A stretch of 64,000 nt of DNA, from assembly GCF_006352475.1 (NCBI RefSeq), contig NZ_VCMZ01000001.1, positions 2,604,001-2,668,000 of the forward strand. Reading direction: 5' to 3'. A program made the translations under genes and the position numbers. This DNA is from Acinetobacter pullicarnis. GTDB lineage: Bacteria > Pseudomonadota > Gammaproteobacteria > Pseudomonadales > Moraxellaceae. Every line of letters begins with the position of its first letter. Positions within the stretch are counted from its first letter, which is position 1. Below are positions 1 to 10,190 of this stretch, in pieces. Under the pieces are notes generated by a model. The model saw only the letters and a list, made by a program, of their open reading frames with translations, was not told the DNA's origin and ran no database searches.

Positions 1-890
1 CGAATTTCCGTTAAATCTTCTTGCGAATTGGTGCCGACATAAAACACCTGACTCGGAATTTTAACAAAGGTATCTAGACGCACCGCAAATACACAAACTT
101 TTCCAGCTGAACCCGAAGCTTCAAATAAACGGGTTGGATCTGCATTAAAACGTGCTGGGGTATCTGCATCAACTTGGGTTACATCATGGGCATAACGCTG
201 ATCTGAGGCACAGCATTGATCATCACTGTGAATATCGCTGGGTTGATAATGCTGCTGTTCAAGGTTTTTTAGAATTTCTTCTGGGCTATTGCCCAAGTCG
301 ATGCCCAAATGGTTGACCAACTGCAACTCACCCGCCGCATTGACCTGCGCATAGAGTGCTAACTCGGTATAAGCCGGACCACGACGTACCAAAGCCCCAC
401 CCGAGTTGTTACAGACTCCCCCCAACACCGAAGCACCAATACAAGATGAACCAATCACTGAATGCGGTTCGCGGTCAAAACCTGCCAATTCTCGTTCGAG
501 TTTATCCAGGGTTGCACCTGGTAAACAAATCACTTGCTTGCCCGATTGAATGACCTGTATACCCACCAAACGACGAGTACTTAACAGCACCACGGGACGA
601 TCATAATCCCCAAAAGGCGTAGATCCCCCAGTGAGGCCCGTATTGGCGGCCTGCATAATCACAATACAATCTGCATTTACAGCCGCTTGTAACACTTGCC
701 ATTGCTCAAGCAAACTCCCTGGACTCACCACAGCCAACACTTTGCCTTCACCAAAACGACGACCTTGACGATATAAACGCGTGTCTTTGTCTTGGGTTAA
801 CAAATGTTGCGCCCCCACTATTTTGGCCAACTGCGCCAAAACATTTTTTTCTATACTGCGCTGCGCATCAGATTTTGCTTGAGCTTGCAT
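1..890 (-). CDS. dld: D-lactate dehydrogenase (quinone), N-terminal part
   Basis: FAD-dependent respiratory D-lactate dehydrogenase, which oxidises D-lactate to pyruvate at the inner membrane and passes electrons to quinone. About 296 residues are visible and the C-terminal half lies beyond the left edge; the E. coli enzyme is about 571 residues. The visible part carries a FAD-binding PCMH-type region with GLTGGSTPFG and a glycine-rich segment SSCIGASVLGGVCNNSGG, both typical of Dld. The start is ATG at 890, preceded by AGGAG seven to eight bases upstream. It is the last gene of lldP-lldR-lldD-dld, 27 bases after lldD, so the operon handles both lactate stereoisomers. Confidence 0.93.
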   Translation of the reverse strand, partial: MQAQAKSDAQRSIEKNVLAQLAKIVGAQHLLTQDKDTRLYRQGRRFGEGKVLAVVSPGSLLEQWQVLQAAVNADCIVIMQAANTGLTGGSTPFGDYDRPVVLLSTRRLVGIQVIQSGKQVICLPGATLDKLERELAGFDREPHSVIGSSCIGASVLGGVCNNSGGALVRRGPAYTELALYAQVNAAGELQLVNHLGIDLGNSPEEILKNLEQQHYQPSDIHSDDQCCASDQRYAHDVTQVDADTPARFNADPTRLFEASGSAGKVCVFAVRLDTFVKIPSQVFYVGTNSQEDLTEI

Positions 891-917
891 GCTTATTTAC
901 TCCTAAGGACTTTACTG

Positions 918-2072
918 CTAACCGCGTAGTTCGTGATCAAGTTTGACCAAACAGTCTGAAGTAATCTCTTGAATGCTTTTCGCCCCTGTTAAAGTCATGG
1001 CAACCCGCATTTCTTTTTCAAATAAATCTAATAAATTACTCACCCCTGCACCACCGGCTGCGCCAAGTGCATAAATAAAAGCACGACCGAGCATACACAG
1101 ATCAGCGCCCATCGCCAGCATACGCACCACATCGAGGCCATTGCGAATACCCGAATCGACCAAGATTTTAATGTCACCTTTGACTGCATCAGCAATCGGT
1201 GGCAAAGCACGTGCGGTTGATAGCACGCCATCTAACTGACGACCACCATGATTGGACACCACGATGCCATCTGCACCAAAACGTACTGCATCTTTGGCAT
1301 CTTCAGGATCTAAAATCCCTTTAATGATCATTGGGCCATCCCAAAAATCACGAATCCACTCAAGGTCTTTCCATGAAATCGATGGATCAAAGTTATTGCC
1401 TAACCAGCCAATATAATCTTCAAGACCAGTGGGTTTGCCTAAATATTTTGAAATGTTGCCCAGATCATGCGGACGACCCATTAAGCCCACATCCCAAGCC
1501 CATTGTGGATGCATGCACGATTGTAAATAACGGCGCATGGCTGCGTTTGGCCCACTCATCCCCGAATGTGCATCACGATAACGTGCGCCTGGCACTGGCA
1601 TATCGACCGTGAAGACCAAGGTTGAACAACCCGCGGCTTTGGCACGTTCCAGTGCATTCAACATAAAACCGCGATCGCGCAGCACATAGAGTTGAAACCA
1701 CATTGGCCGTTGAATCGCGGGAGTCACTTCTTCAATCGGACACACTGAAACAGTCGACAAAGTAAATGGAATACCCTTTTTGTCTGCAGCAACAGCAGCT
1801 TGTACTTCACCACGACGGGCATACATGCCCGTTAAGCCCACTGGTGATAGCGCCAATGGCATCGACAGTTTTTCATTAAAAATTTCAGTTTCTAAACTGA
1901 GTTCAGACATGTCATTTAACACACGTTGCCGTAGTGCAATTTTAGATAAATCTTCAACATTATGTTTTAGCGTATGTTCTGCATAAGCCCCACCATCAAT
2001 ATAATGAAATAAGAATGGCGGTAAACGGCGTCTAGCAGCTTCACGGTAATCTTGCGCTGAGGAAATAATCAT
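918..2072 (-). CDS. lldD: L-lactate dehydrogenase (FMN-dependent)
   Basis: Membrane-associated FMN flavoprotein of the alpha-hydroxy-acid dehydrogenase family, which oxidises L-lactate to pyruvate and feeds the quinone pool. At 384 residues it has the usual TIM-barrel length. The catalytic signature SNHGGRQLD places the active-site His at residue 275. Other family segments seen are [13 protein letters not shown] near residue 80 and the FMN-phosphate region LVDSGIRNG followed by LGRAF near the C-terminus. The ATG overlaps the lldR stop by four bases (ATGA), which indicates translational coupling. A diverged paralogue lies at 32652-33794. Confidence 0.96.
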   Translation of the reverse strand: MIISSAQDYREAARRRLPPFLFHYIDGGAYAEHTLKHNVEDLSKIALRQRVLNDMSELSLETEIFNEKLSMPLALSPVGLTGMYARRGEVQAAVAADKKGIPFTLSTVSVCPIEEVTPAIQRPMWFQLYVLRDRGFMLNALERAKAAGCSTLVFTVDMPVPGARYRDAHSGMSGPNAAMRRYLQSCMHPQWAWDVGLMGRPHDLGNISKYLGKPTGLEDYIGWLGNNFDPSISWKDLEWIRDFWDGPMIIKGILDPEDAKDAVRFGADGIVVSNHGGRQLDGVLSTARALPPIADAVKGDIKILVDSGIRNGLDVVRMLAMGADLCMLGRAFIYALGAAGGAGVSNLLDLFEKEMRVAMTLTGAKSIQEITSDCLVKLDHELRG

Positions 2073-2818
2073 GGCGTTATCCTTTTTAATCGACTCGCAC
2101 GCTGATGACGCGCTTCTTCTTCATCAATGGAGCGTACTTGTTGAACGACAAATTCAATATGTCCACAGACCGCACTGCGCGCAGCATCTGGATCTTGACG
2201 TTCGATGGCATCCATTACTTTAAAATGTTGATCATGTAACTGATCAAAACGATGGGTTTCGGAATAGACTTTGCGTCGTCCCAACACCACGTTGTATTGC
2301 AATAAATCAAATAAACCGCGCATCACCTGAATCAACACCAGATTATGCGAAGCTTCAGCAATGGCTAAATGAAAATGCGCATCGGCCAATGAAGCCTGAT
2401 CCGCATCTCCAAGCGCTTGAAAATGGGAGACTTGATCATAATAGTGGCGAATCTTAATCCGATCTTCTGGTGTAGAGCGCTGCGCAGCATACCAAGCTGT
2501 GCCGCCCTCTAAGATCATGCGTGCCTCTTGTACATCAAAGCGATAGGTTGGATCTTCATCAATCAAATCACTTAGCGGCTGTACAATTTTCAATTGTGAC
2601 CAATTGCTTGGAAGTTGCTGTAAATAGGTACCTGCCCCAACTTTACTGACCAACATGCCCAAGCTAATCAATTGTTGTAATGCTTCACGTAAAGACGAAC
2701 GCGAGACGCCGAGTTGTTCACACAACTTACGTTCTGCTGGCAAACGATCACCAACTTGCATGTTGTTTTGTTCAATCAACAAACGTAAGTGTTGAACCAC
2801 TTTATCGGAGACTTTCAT
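2069..2818 (-). CDS. lldR: GntR/FCD-family lactate-responsive regulator LldR
   Basis: DNA-binding regulator of the FadR/FCD branch of the GntR family. Residues about 1-70 form the winged helix-turn-helix ([26 protein letters not shown]). The rest is an FCD ligand domain with the expected acidic and His residues ([23 protein letters not shown]). At 249 residues it is of normal size. It is encoded inside the operon it should control, between the permease and lldD, overlapping lldD by four bases. The TGGTNNNACCA palindromes upstream of lldP fit FadR/LldR-type binding. Activation or derepression by lactate is inferred from the family. Confidence 0.92.
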   Translation of the reverse strand: MKVSDKVVQHLRLLIEQNNMQVGDRLPAERKLCEQLGVSRSSLREALQQLISLGMLVSKVGAGTYLQQLPSNWSQLKIVQPLSDLIDEDPTYRFDVQEARMILEGGTAWYAAQRSTPEDRIKIRHYYDQVSHFQALGDADQASLADAHFHLAIAEASHNLVLIQVMRGLFDLLQYNVVLGRRKVYSETHRFDQLHDQHFKVMDAIERQDPDAARSAVCGHIEFVVQQVRSIDEEEARHQRASRLKRITP

Positions 2819-2852
2819 TGGGCTTTCCTTGAGCTTTACTTGGTTTTTTGTG

Positions 2853-4535
2853 CTATGGAATCATCCATGGGAACACATAGGCTTGTAAGGTGATCATGAT
2901 ACCAATCATCACTGTAAAGGTAATACTATGTTTCACCGTAAACCTAAATAAATCAGATTCTTTACCAACCAAACCTACGGCAGCACAGGCAATCGCAATC
3001 GACTGTGGCGAGATCATTTTACCAGTCACGCCCCCACTGGTATTGGCTGCAACCAGCAGCACTTCTGGTACGCCAATTTGCTGTGCCGTGGTGGCTTGTA
3101 AAGCTGAAAATAAGGCATTTGCTGAGGTATCAGAACCTGTAAGAAACACCCCCAACCATCCCAAGAACGGTGAGAAGAAAGTAAAGGCTTTACCGGTATG
3201 CGCCAATGCCAATGCCAAAGTTGCAGACAAGCCTGAATAGTTGGCAATAAAAGCAAATGACAACACCATCCCAATTGAATAGATCGGGGTTTTTAACTCT
3301 TTCACGGTTTCAAAGAACGTCGAAACAGCTTCGCGTGGTTTCATTTTCAAATAAATGATGCTGATAATCGCTGCGATAAAAATCGCTGTGCCTGTGGCCG
3401 AGAACCAATCAAATTTAAAAACGGCATCGTAGTCTTTCATTTCAGCGACGACGGGCGGCATTTTCTGTACCAATTGATGCAAAAATGGCACTTTGATTGA
3501 GATCACTAAATCTTCTAAAGCACCACCTTTGGCAAATAATGCTTTAAACGGCTGCACGCTCCAAATCGTCACCATCGCTGTTAAAATTGCAAATGGCGAC
3601 CACGCTTTGGCAATTTGCCAGATCGTATACTGTTGTTTTTGGCTGTTTAATACTTCAGCTGCTGCTGCATCATTTTCAGCCGTTTTTTCCAGCTCAAAGC
3701 GGAAAATATGCTTTGGTTTCCAAAATTTAAGTAACAGTGTCAAACTCACCAAAGAGGCAATTGCTGCTGTAATATCGGGTAATTCAGGACCGACAAAGTT
3801 CGAGGTTAAGTACTGCGCCAAGGAAAATGAAAGACTGGCAACAATCACAGCAGGCCAAGTTTCTTTCACCCCACGCCAGCCATCCATGATTGCCATAATC
3901 CAAAACAGCACGATCGGTACCATAAACGGTAATTGACGACCGACCATCTGGCTGATTTCCATCGTGTCTACGCCAGACACCTGACCCGCCACAATAATTG
4001 GAATGCCCATTGCACCAAAAGCCACCGGTGCTGTGTTTACAATTAAGCAAAGGCCCGCAGCATACAATGGTTTAAAGCCCAGACCGACCAATAACGCAGC
4101 CGTGATGGCAACCGGTGCACCGAAACCTGCCGCACCTTCCAAAAAGGTACCAAAGGAGAAGCCCACCAACAACATTTGCAAACGTTGATCTTCCGTCACC
4201 GATAAAATCGAAGAACGGATAATATTAAATTGACCAGTTTTTACCGAGACTTTGTATAAAAACACTGCCCCAATAATAATCCACGAAATCGGCCAGAGAC
4301 CATAAAAGAAACCGTAAACCACCGATGCAAAAGCCATGGTTGCTGGCATGTCGTAGGCAAACAGTGCGACCAGCACTGCAAGTACCACGGTAATGGTGCC
4401 TGCCACACTGCCCTTCATACGGAAAATGGCCAATGCAAAAAAGAAAAATATAATTGGAATAAGTGCAACAATACTGGATAACCAAATATTGCCCATCGGA
4501 TCGTAAACCTGCTGCCAATGTTGAAGCATTGTCAT
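2853..4535 (-). CDS. lldP: L-lactate permease
   Basis: Lactate:proton symporter of the LctP family, 560 residues, a typical length. The sequence is almost entirely hydrophobic helices, with the conserved family segments [16 protein letters not shown] (about residue 130) and [20 protein letters not shown] (about residue 450), and [17 protein letters not shown] near the end. It is the first gene of the lactate operon. ATG at 4535 has AAGGAG about seven bases upstream. It lies about 60 bases downstream of the promoter-proximal LldR-type operator. Confidence 0.95.
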   Translation of the reverse strand: MTMLQHWQQVYDPMGNIWLSSIVALIPIIFFFFALAIFRMKGSVAGTITVVLAVLVALFAYDMPATMAFASVVYGFFYGLWPISWIIIGAVFLYKVSVKTGQFNIIRSSILSVTEDQRLQMLLVGFSFGTFLEGAAGFGAPVAITAALLVGLGFKPLYAAGLCLIVNTAPVAFGAMGIPIIVAGQVSGVDTMEISQMVGRQLPFMVPIVLFWIMAIMDGWRGVKETWPAVIVASLSFSLAQYLTSNFVGPELPDITAAIASLVSLTLLLKFWKPKHIFRFELEKTAENDAAAAEVLNSQKQQYTIWQIAKAWSPFAILTAMVTIWSVQPFKALFAKGGALEDLVISIKVPFLHQLVQKMPPVVAEMKDYDAVFKFDWFSATGTAIFIAAIISIIYLKMKPREAVSTFFETVKELKTPIYSIGMVLSFAFIANYSGLSATLALALAHTGKAFTFFSPFLGWLGVFLTGSDTSANALFSALQATTAQQIGVPEVLLVAANTSGGVTGKMISPQSIAIACAAVGLVGKESDLFRFTVKHSITFTVMIGIMITLQAYVFPWMIP

Positions 4536-4593
4536 CTCCTTGAAATGCCTGTGAGAACACGATATTGGTCTGATTGATTTTCAATATACTCAA

Positions 4594-4610
4594 TATTGGT
4601 CATACCAATA
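4594..4610. promoter_or_regulatory. Putative LldR operator, promoter-proximal
   Basis: The 17-base sequence TATTGGTCATACCAATA is a perfect inverted repeat of TATTGGT with a three-base spacer. It matches the TGGTNNNACCA form known for FadR/LldR-type GntR regulators. It lies 58 bases upstream of the lldP start, where a bound repressor would block early transcription. Confidence 0.75.
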
Positions 4611-4698
4611 TAAGTATAATTTAGAAAAAAACCAGATATTTAGCAGCTAATACTAAATTCTGATGAATTAAAGATCAATACCAACAGACCGCCAACCT

Positions 4699-4716
4699 AA
4701 ATTGGTCATACCATTT
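4699..4716. promoter_or_regulatory. Putative LldR operator, distal
   Basis: A second TGGTCATACCA core (4703-4713), with A-rich and T-rich flanks, shares the eleven-base core exactly with the site at 4594-4610. The centres are 106 bases apart, close to ten helical turns. The lldP promoter should lie between them; a weak candidate reading leftwards is TTGATC, 17 bases, TAGTAT. Confidence 0.7.
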
Positions 4717-5008
4717 AAGGCTCATTTTCAAACCAGCCTGCGGTTTTTTAATACAGGCCTTTGCGGTTTTATTCTGCTAAAAAGATTCATTCGCAATACT
4801 CTTGCGGGAAAAGTAATGAGAAATGTCTATTTACTATCCGACAACCTATACTTTAGTCTATGCGGTCTTGTTTGTTTAAAAAACAACCGCTTATTTTCTT
4901 TATATCTTACTCACATCAAGCCACAAGATTTTTGTGCGAATGGTGCCCGCCATAAACTGATCTAATTTATTCTCTTTCGTTATTTTTCGAGCTGAATGGC
5001 GCACCAAT

Positions 5009-5027
5009 AGTAATGATTATCATTTAA
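5009..5027. promoter_or_regulatory. Fur box upstream of the sigma-factor gene
   Basis: The core AATGATTATCATT (5012-5024) matches 12 of 13 positions of the centre of the classical Fur consensus (AATGATAATCATT). It lies about 55 bases upstream of the ECF sigma-factor start, so iron repression of the whole sigma, anti-sigma and receptor cassette is likely. The rest of the 4720-5079 gap holds no convincing gene. Confidence 0.75.
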
Positions 5028-5079
5028 GTGTATTATGGTCATACAATTTTAATGCTTTCTCCTGTCATAAGGCCCCACC

Positions 5080-5610
5080 ATGCTGTTGTCATCTACGCCA
5101 TCACCGAATGAAAACCATCTGCGTTTCAATCAATTTTATGTAGAAAACTATCAATGGCTTTATACGTTTATCTGCAAAACCGTCAGTTCTAGAAACAACA
5201 TTGAAGACATTCTTCAGGACACTTTTTTAAAAATTTTTGTGACGCCCAATCTTTTAGATCAAATCAAACAACCCCGCCCTTATTTAGCGACCACCGCTCG
5301 GCATATTATGATCAATCAGGCCAAGCGTAAAAAAATTGAGGAAAGCTATTTAAAAAATTTAGCCGAGCAGCCGGAGCATTTACAGCACTCCCCTGAGCAA
5401 CTGTTTATTATTTTGGAAACCCTGACCCTCGTGGTGAATGCGCTTGAGGGTTTAGCAGAACGGCAACGCTTGGTGCTGATCATGCATTATATTGAAGGCA
5501 TTTCCCAAGTAGATCTCGCTGAGCATTTTAATGTCTCTCGAAAAACCATACAAAATGAATTAATCAAAGCGATTGTTTCTTGCCATCGCAGCATTCAAAA
5601 GCAGTCTTAA
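5080..5610 (+). CDS. FecI-type ECF sigma factor
   Basis: Extracytoplasmic-function sigma factor of the iron-starvation (FecI/PvdS/FpvI) group, 176 residues. Region 2 is visible at about residues 15-85 (NIEDILQDTFLKIF, then PRPYLATTARHIMINQAKRKK). Region 4 is at about 115-170 (LAERQRLVLIMHYIEGISQVDLAEHFNVSRKTI). It should direct RNA polymerase to the receptor gene downstream when the receptor senses its ligand. It is followed four bases later by a FecR-type gene, and a Fur box precedes it. The cognate siderophore or chelate cannot be read from the sequence. Confidence 0.9.
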   Translation: MLLSSTPSPNENHLRFNQFYVENYQWLYTFICKTVSSRNNIEDILQDTFLKIFVTPNLLDQIKQPRPYLATTARHIMINQAKRKKIEESYLKNLAEQPEHLQHSPEQLFIILETLTLVVNALEGLAERQRLVLIMHYIEGISQVDLAEHFNVSRKTIQNELIKAIVSCHRSIQKQS

Positions 5611-5614
5611 TGTT

Positions 5615-6661
5615 ATGAACAATGCAAATCAATCAGACCCGCTTGCTCAAAGCACCGTAACAGAAGATCAATTACTGGAACAGGTGGCGTACTGGTTGGT
5701 CAAAATGAATAGCGATGACTGTACCGATGCAGATCGAAGTGCCTTTGCAGCGTGGCAACAACAAGCCCCCAAGCGCGTTGCACAGATTGCAGCGTTGCAA
5801 CAAACCTTAGGCTATTTTCAACAACTACAACACAGCCCATCCGCACGCTCTAGTGCTGAAACCCTGAAACAAATCACCAGTCAGACGCCTAACAACACCA
5901 ACTCTAGCAACAACGCCAGCAACAATAACGCTTGGCAGTCCTATGCGCTGGCGCTATTGCTGAGCTTGAGCATACTGCTTGCGTTGACCTACTCAGGAAA
6001 TATACCGCTCAATCAATGGACCGCTGATCATAAAAACAATTATCAAGCGTGGTCTAGCAACACCTTAAGCGATCTGAGTGAAATTCAAATGAGTGGCAAA
6101 ACGGCTTATGATCTTGATTTTGACTCGAAGCAACGGTTGATCAAACTGTATCGGGGCAATATTTTGGTAGAAGTCGCCAAAGATGCGCAGCGGCCATTTG
6201 TAATTCAAACCCAATACGCCCAGATTACCGCCTTGGGCACACGCTTTATGGTGCAAGAATCGGAACATGCCACAGTGCTGATCATGTTGGAATCTAAGAC
6301 AAAAATAACAACGGACAAAATGGGAACAGCGGCGATAGTCCATGCTGGTCAACAAGTACTGATCAATCAACAGGGTATTATCAGCACCACCACAGTTTCT
6401 CCCGATCTGCTCGAAGCGGCTTGGCAAAAACATAAGTTGGTGATTCAAAATATGCCACTCGATCAGGTGCTGGGCCTATTACAAAACTATCAGTCAGAAA
6501 CGCTGGTCTATGATGCTGCACAACTCAGTAAAATAAGCGTCAATGCGACCTTAACACTTGATGAACACGCCCTAGATCTACTTGAAAAAAGCCTACCGAT
6601 CAAAGTTGAACGTGCTCTATTTAATCGGGTGAAGGTATTGCCAATGCAAGCGGTACTTTAA
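5615..6661 (+). CDS. FecR-type anti-sigma / sigma regulator
   Basis: Inner-membrane regulator that relays the receptor signal to the sigma factor. I start it at ATG 5615 (348 residues) because the longer reading frame overlaps the sigma-factor end and lacks a ribosome site. An N-terminal cytoplasmic DUF4880-like segment (VAYWLVKMNSDDCTDADRSAF) is followed by an Asn/Ser-rich linker and one membrane helix at about residues 110-127. The periplasmic FecR domain (LYRGNILVEVAKDAQRPFVIQT, with ALGTRFMV) follows. The C-terminal part resembles the secretin/TonB short N-terminal domain that contacts the receptor. Confidence 0.88.
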   Translation: MNNANQSDPLAQSTVTEDQLLEQVAYWLVKMNSDDCTDADRSAFAAWQQQAPKRVAQIAALQQTLGYFQQLQHSPSARSSAETLKQITSQTPNNTNSSNNASNNNAWQSYALALLLSLSILLALTYSGNIPLNQWTADHKNNYQAWSSNTLSDLSEIQMSGKTAYDLDFDSKQRLIKLYRGNILVEVAKDAQRPFVIQTQYAQITALGTRFMVQESEHATVLIMLESKTKITTDKMGTAAIVHAGQQVLINQQGIISTTTVSPDLLEAAWQKHKLVIQNMPLDQVLGLLQNYQSETLVYDAAQLSKISVNATLTLDEHALDLLEKSLPIKVERALFNRVKVLPMQAVL

Positions 6662-6892
6662 TTTTATCCTCCCTGAGCTCTCTCAGCCTTGTATCTCCTT
6701 TTTAAGCAAAGGTACTTTAGGCGCTCATCCTCATAAATCGCGATACCCTCGCCCTTTAAAGCTGCTTTTTAAAAAATAATTTAAAAAAATAAATAATAAT
6801 GCTTCCCATTTCCCTTTCTCGATTGTCTTAATAAGTGAAACAACAAAATTTTTATATTTTTGAGTAATCACATTATATGTGGGGATATATTC

Positions 6893-9376
6893 ATGCGGAA
6901 CCGTGACAGATCGACCAGTTTTGTACTCAAGCCAATGGTGCTCGCGATTCAAATTGCTTGCACAGCTGCCGTCCTGATCAGCAGTACGACTGCAATTGCC
7001 AACCAAAGCCAAAGTTTGCGTTATCACATTGCAGCGGGCGACTTAGCACAAGCACTCAATCAATTTGCAATACAGGCGGATGTCGCGATTTCGAGTCATG
7101 CACAAAGTCTTAATGATTTGAGAACGCAAGGCTTAAATGGTCACTACACTGTCGAACAAGCCCTCGCAGCACTCTTGCAAGGCACAGCATTTCAAGCCCA
7201 GAAAACTGCAAATGGCTATGTGGTGGTTGCCAAAACCAATCCTGTTTCGACTGAAGCGCTGTCAACGATTGCTTCTTCCGAAACCATTGCCCAAGGCTTC
7301 GTTGCTGATCAAGAGGTTGTGCAACTCCCGACGATCAATATCACAGCAGAAAATGGGCCCAGAGCTTTACCCCAAGCTTATGCAGGAGGTCAAGTAGCAC
7401 GAGGAGCACGGGTTGGGGTTTTGGGTGAAAAAGACTTTATGGAAACCCCATTTAGTATTGTTGGTTATACCAGTGAATATGTTCAAGATAGCCAAGCCAA
7501 AGATATTACGGGGATTATCACCAAAACAGATCCTGCGGTGTATAGCTCAGGTGCTGCCGGTGGCATTAATGAAAGCTATAGTATTCGTGGCTTTAACGTA
7601 TCAGCAAATGATATCGGCCTCAACGGCTTGTACGGGCTTGCACCGTATTATCGTCTGACTCCCGAATTTGCTGAACGTGTTGAAGTGCTCAAAGGTCCTT
7701 CGGCCATGCTCAATGGCATGCCACCCGGCGGTTCTGTTGGCGGTACCATTAACGTGGTCACCAAACGTGCGCAAGATACGCCAAGCAAACGCTTAACCAC
7801 GACCTATGATTCAGATGCAAAATTTGGCGTACATGCAGACTTAGCGACACGCTTTGGTGATGAACAACAATTTGGTCTGCGTTTTAATGGGGTCTATCGT
7901 GATGGTGATACCGCAGTCAAAAATCAATCTGCAACCAGTAAATTTGCTTCGCTCGGATTTGATTGGCGCTTTGAACGTGGATCACTTGCAGCAGACCTCT
8001 ACCATTCCGAAGATCATGTTGAGGGATTAAATCGCGGTGTTGGTTTAGCAACGGGCCTCGCCATTCCCAAAGCCCCGAAAGCGACCACAGTATTCGCCCC
8101 ACCCAGCACCTTTACCACCACCCAAGATGATGCCATTATTTTACGTGGGGATTTAGAGATCAGTGATCAAATCAGTACCTATGCCAGCTATGGTCACAGT
8201 AAAACTGATTTTAATTCTTTAGCAGGTTCTAATAGTAAAATTATTAATGCGCAAGGTGATTTTGAAAACAATTTTTCCTATCAACGTTTTCAACTTGATA
8301 AAGACTCTGCTGATGTTGGTGTGAAATTTAGCTTTAATACGCTCGGTATTCAGCATGATCTCATTGCCAATAGCACTTGGTATGAGCACGAACAAAAATT
8401 GGGCTTTAACCGTAATGTACTTAAAACGCCTTTTATTACCAATATTTACGCACCGAATTGGGATGGTTTAATTCTCGATAAAGCCGCGACAAAACCCGAT
8501 ATTATTAAAAGTTCAGCAGTTAAAAATGTTAGCTATGGTCTGACGGACAGCATGAGCATGCTCGATGATCGCTTAAATATTATTGTTGGGGTACGTCAGC
8601 AAGAGGTGACCCAATACAGTTTTGATGCAAAAACAGCTGCTCGAAAAACCAGTTATCGCCAAGATGCCACCACCCCGGCTTTTGCCATTCTGTATAAAAC
8701 TTCAGATCATGTCTCGGTTTATGCCAACTATATTGAAGGCTTAAGTGCTGGATCAACTGCGCCCGCAGATGCTGCCAACGCAGGTGCAGTTTTTGCCCCC
8801 TATCAAACCAAGCAATATGAAATGGGGGCCAAACTCGAATGGGCTGATTTCGCCAATACCTTCAGCATCTTCCAAATTGAAAAACCAAGTGCCCTGACCG
8901 ATCCAGCAACCAATATTTATTCTGCGGATGGCGAACAACGCAACCGTGGGGTGGAATGGGGCTTTTTTGGCAAGCTGTTACCTGAGTTAAAACTCATGGG
9001 CGGTATCTCTTATACCCAAGCCAAACTCACCAAAACGGCAGGGGGCAAAAACCAAGGCAACTTCGCCACCAGTGTCCCGAAGTCACAAGCCAAACTCGCG
9101 GCTGAATATGACCTCCCGATGCTCGAAGGATTGAGCATCAATGCCAATATCAGCGCCATGTCTAAACAATATGCCAATGCAGAAAATAGCCTTTCCGTTG
9201 CAGGTCGCACACTTTATGGCATCGGTGGACGTTATAACACCCAAATCGGTCAAGTGCCGACCATCATTCGTGCCGACATTTTCAACCTGAGCAACAAAGC
9301 CTATTGGGCCAGTTCAACCAGTTCAGGCCTTGGCGCACCGCGTACGCTAATGCTCTCTGCCAGTTTTGATTTTTAA
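6893..9376 (+). CDS. TonB-dependent siderophore receptor with signalling (STN) domain
   Basis: Outer-membrane transducer of the FecA/FpvA type, 827 residues from ATG 6893, chosen because GGGGA precedes it by eight bases. A signal peptide ends around ATAIANQ. Next comes an STN domain (about residues 45-115: YHIAAGDLAQALNQFAIQADV), a TonB-box-like stretch VVQLPTINITAE, the plug (YSIRGFNV, RVEVLKGPSAMLNGMPPGGSVGGTINVVTKR) and a beta-barrel ending in SASFDF. The STN domain and the sigma/anti-sigma pair upstream imply ligand-induced auto-activation. The 230-base gap before it is AT-rich, with no second Fur box seen. Confidence 0.92.
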   Translation: MRNRDRSTSFVLKPMVLAIQIACTAAVLISSTTAIANQSQSLRYHIAAGDLAQALNQFAIQADVAISSHAQSLNDLRTQGLNGHYTVEQALAALLQGTAFQAQKTANGYVVVAKTNPVSTEALSTIASSETIAQGFVADQEVVQLPTINITAENGPRALPQAYAGGQVARGARVGVLGEKDFMETPFSIVGYTSEYVQDSQAKDITGIITKTDPAVYSSGAAGGINESYSIRGFNVSANDIGLNGLYGLAPYYRLTPEFAERVEVLKGPSAMLNGMPPGGSVGGTINVVTKRAQDTPSKRLTTTYDSDAKFGVHADLATRFGDEQQFGLRFNGVYRDGDTAVKNQSATSKFASLGFDWRFERGSLAADLYHSEDHVEGLNRGVGLATGLAIPKAPKATTVFAPPSTFTTTQDDAIILRGDLEISDQISTYASYGHSKTDFNSLAGSNSKIINAQGDFENNFSYQRFQLDKDSADVGVKFSFNTLGIQHDLIANSTWYEHEQKLGFNRNVLKTPFITNIYAPNWDGLILDKAATKPDIIKSSAVKNVSYGLTDSMSMLDDRLNIIVGVRQQEVTQYSFDAKTAARKTSYRQDATTPAFAILYKTSDHVSVYANYIEGLSAGSTAPADAANAGAVFAPYQTKQYEMGAKLEWADFANTFSIFQIEKPSALTDPATNIYSADGEQRNRGVEWGFFGKLLPELKLMGGISYTQAKLTKTAGGKNQGNFATSVPKSQAKLAAEYDLPMLEGLSINANISAMSKQYANAENSLSVAGRTLYGIGGRYNTQIGQVPTIIRADIFNLSNKAYWASSTSSGLGAPRTLMLSASFDF

Positions 9377-9450
9377 ATTTAACCCTCAACACCACGAATA
9401 ACGCTGTAAAGCGCATTCATTTTTTAATCCCCATCCACAAGGACGCAAGC

Positions 9451-10074
9451 ATGCAACGTATTAGTACCCTTATCTTGGCTTTATCGGCTGCCATGACCAT
9501 ACAGACAACACAAGCCCACATGTTTTGGCTGGAAAAAACCTCAGACCAACAAACCCGTGCTTATTTTGGTGAATACAGCGAGAACTTGACCGAAACCCAA
9601 GCAGGCCCATTAAAAGCCTTTGCCAGCGCCAAAGTGGTTCAAAATGGGAAAGAGCTGCAAGCGACTGCGCAGCCCAATTACTTTGCTTACAGCACTTCCG
9701 CTACGGGGGATGTTCGTGCAGATAACAACTTGGTGCATGGCGATCTGCTGGCTCAGTTCCGCGCCAAAGCTGGTCGTAGCAGCACTGCGCATGTTTCAGA
9801 ACTAGAAATTGTGCCCGTGGCTGCCAATTCAAATCAATTCGTATTGATCTTTCAAGACCAGCCTTTAGCCAAACAAGAAGTTGAAGTGATCGCAGGCAAT
9901 CGTTGGAGTAAAAAATATGAGACCGATGAGCAAGGTCGTTTTCATATCGAAACGCCGTGGAAAGGACGCTATGTCATCGAAGTCAGCAAAAATATTGATG
10001 AGCCAGGTGAATATAAGCAACAGCAATATCAAAAGCGCGTGATGGTGGCAACCATGAGTTTTGATGTGAAATGA
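9451..10074 (+). CDS. DUF4198-like periplasmic protein with predicted N-terminal His
   Basis: Secreted protein of 207 residues resembling the DUF4198 family, whose members often sit with TonB receptors or metal-uptake genes. A signal peptide spans about residues 1-22 and the predicted cleavage TTQA|HMFWL leaves His23 as the first mature residue. The C-terminal part looks like a beta-sandwich (EVEVIAGNRWSKKYETDEQGRFHIETPWKGRYVIEV). It follows the receptor by 74 bases with AAGGA before the ATG, so co-expression with the uptake cassette is likely. A metal-binding or chelate-handling role is inference. An 18-base duplication lies at its 3' end. Confidence 0.72.
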   Translation: MQRISTLILALSAAMTIQTTQAHMFWLEKTSDQQTRAYFGEYSENLTETQAGPLKAFASAKVVQNGKELQATAQPNYFAYSTSATGDVRADNNLVHGDLLAQFRAKAGRSSTAHVSELEIVPVAANSNQFVLIFQDQPLAKQEVEVIAGNRWSKKYETDEQGRFHIETPWKGRYVIEVSKNIDEPGEYKQQQYQKRVMVATMSFDVK

Positions 10075-10094
10075 AGATTTGATGTGAAATAAAG
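10060..10094 (+). repeat. 18-base tandem duplication over a stop codon
   Basis: TTTGATGTGAAATGAAGA is followed at once by TTTGATGTGAAATAAAGT. The first copy contains the TGA stop (10072-10074) of the DUF4198-like gene; the second, just outside, carries an equivalent in-register TAA. Confidence 0.85.
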
Positions 10095-10190
10095 TTTTAA
10101 GCGCCCCCTCTCCTGATCTGTGGAATAGAAGTCTTATATTCACATGCCTTGGAGAGGGATTTTATTTTTGGTTTTATGCTTAGGCGAGAA

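Noticed and set aside
4702..4965. 87-codon plus-strand frame between lldP and the sigma-factor gene.
   Set aside because: No ribosome site, odd composition and no family resemblance; it starts inside the distal LldR operator.
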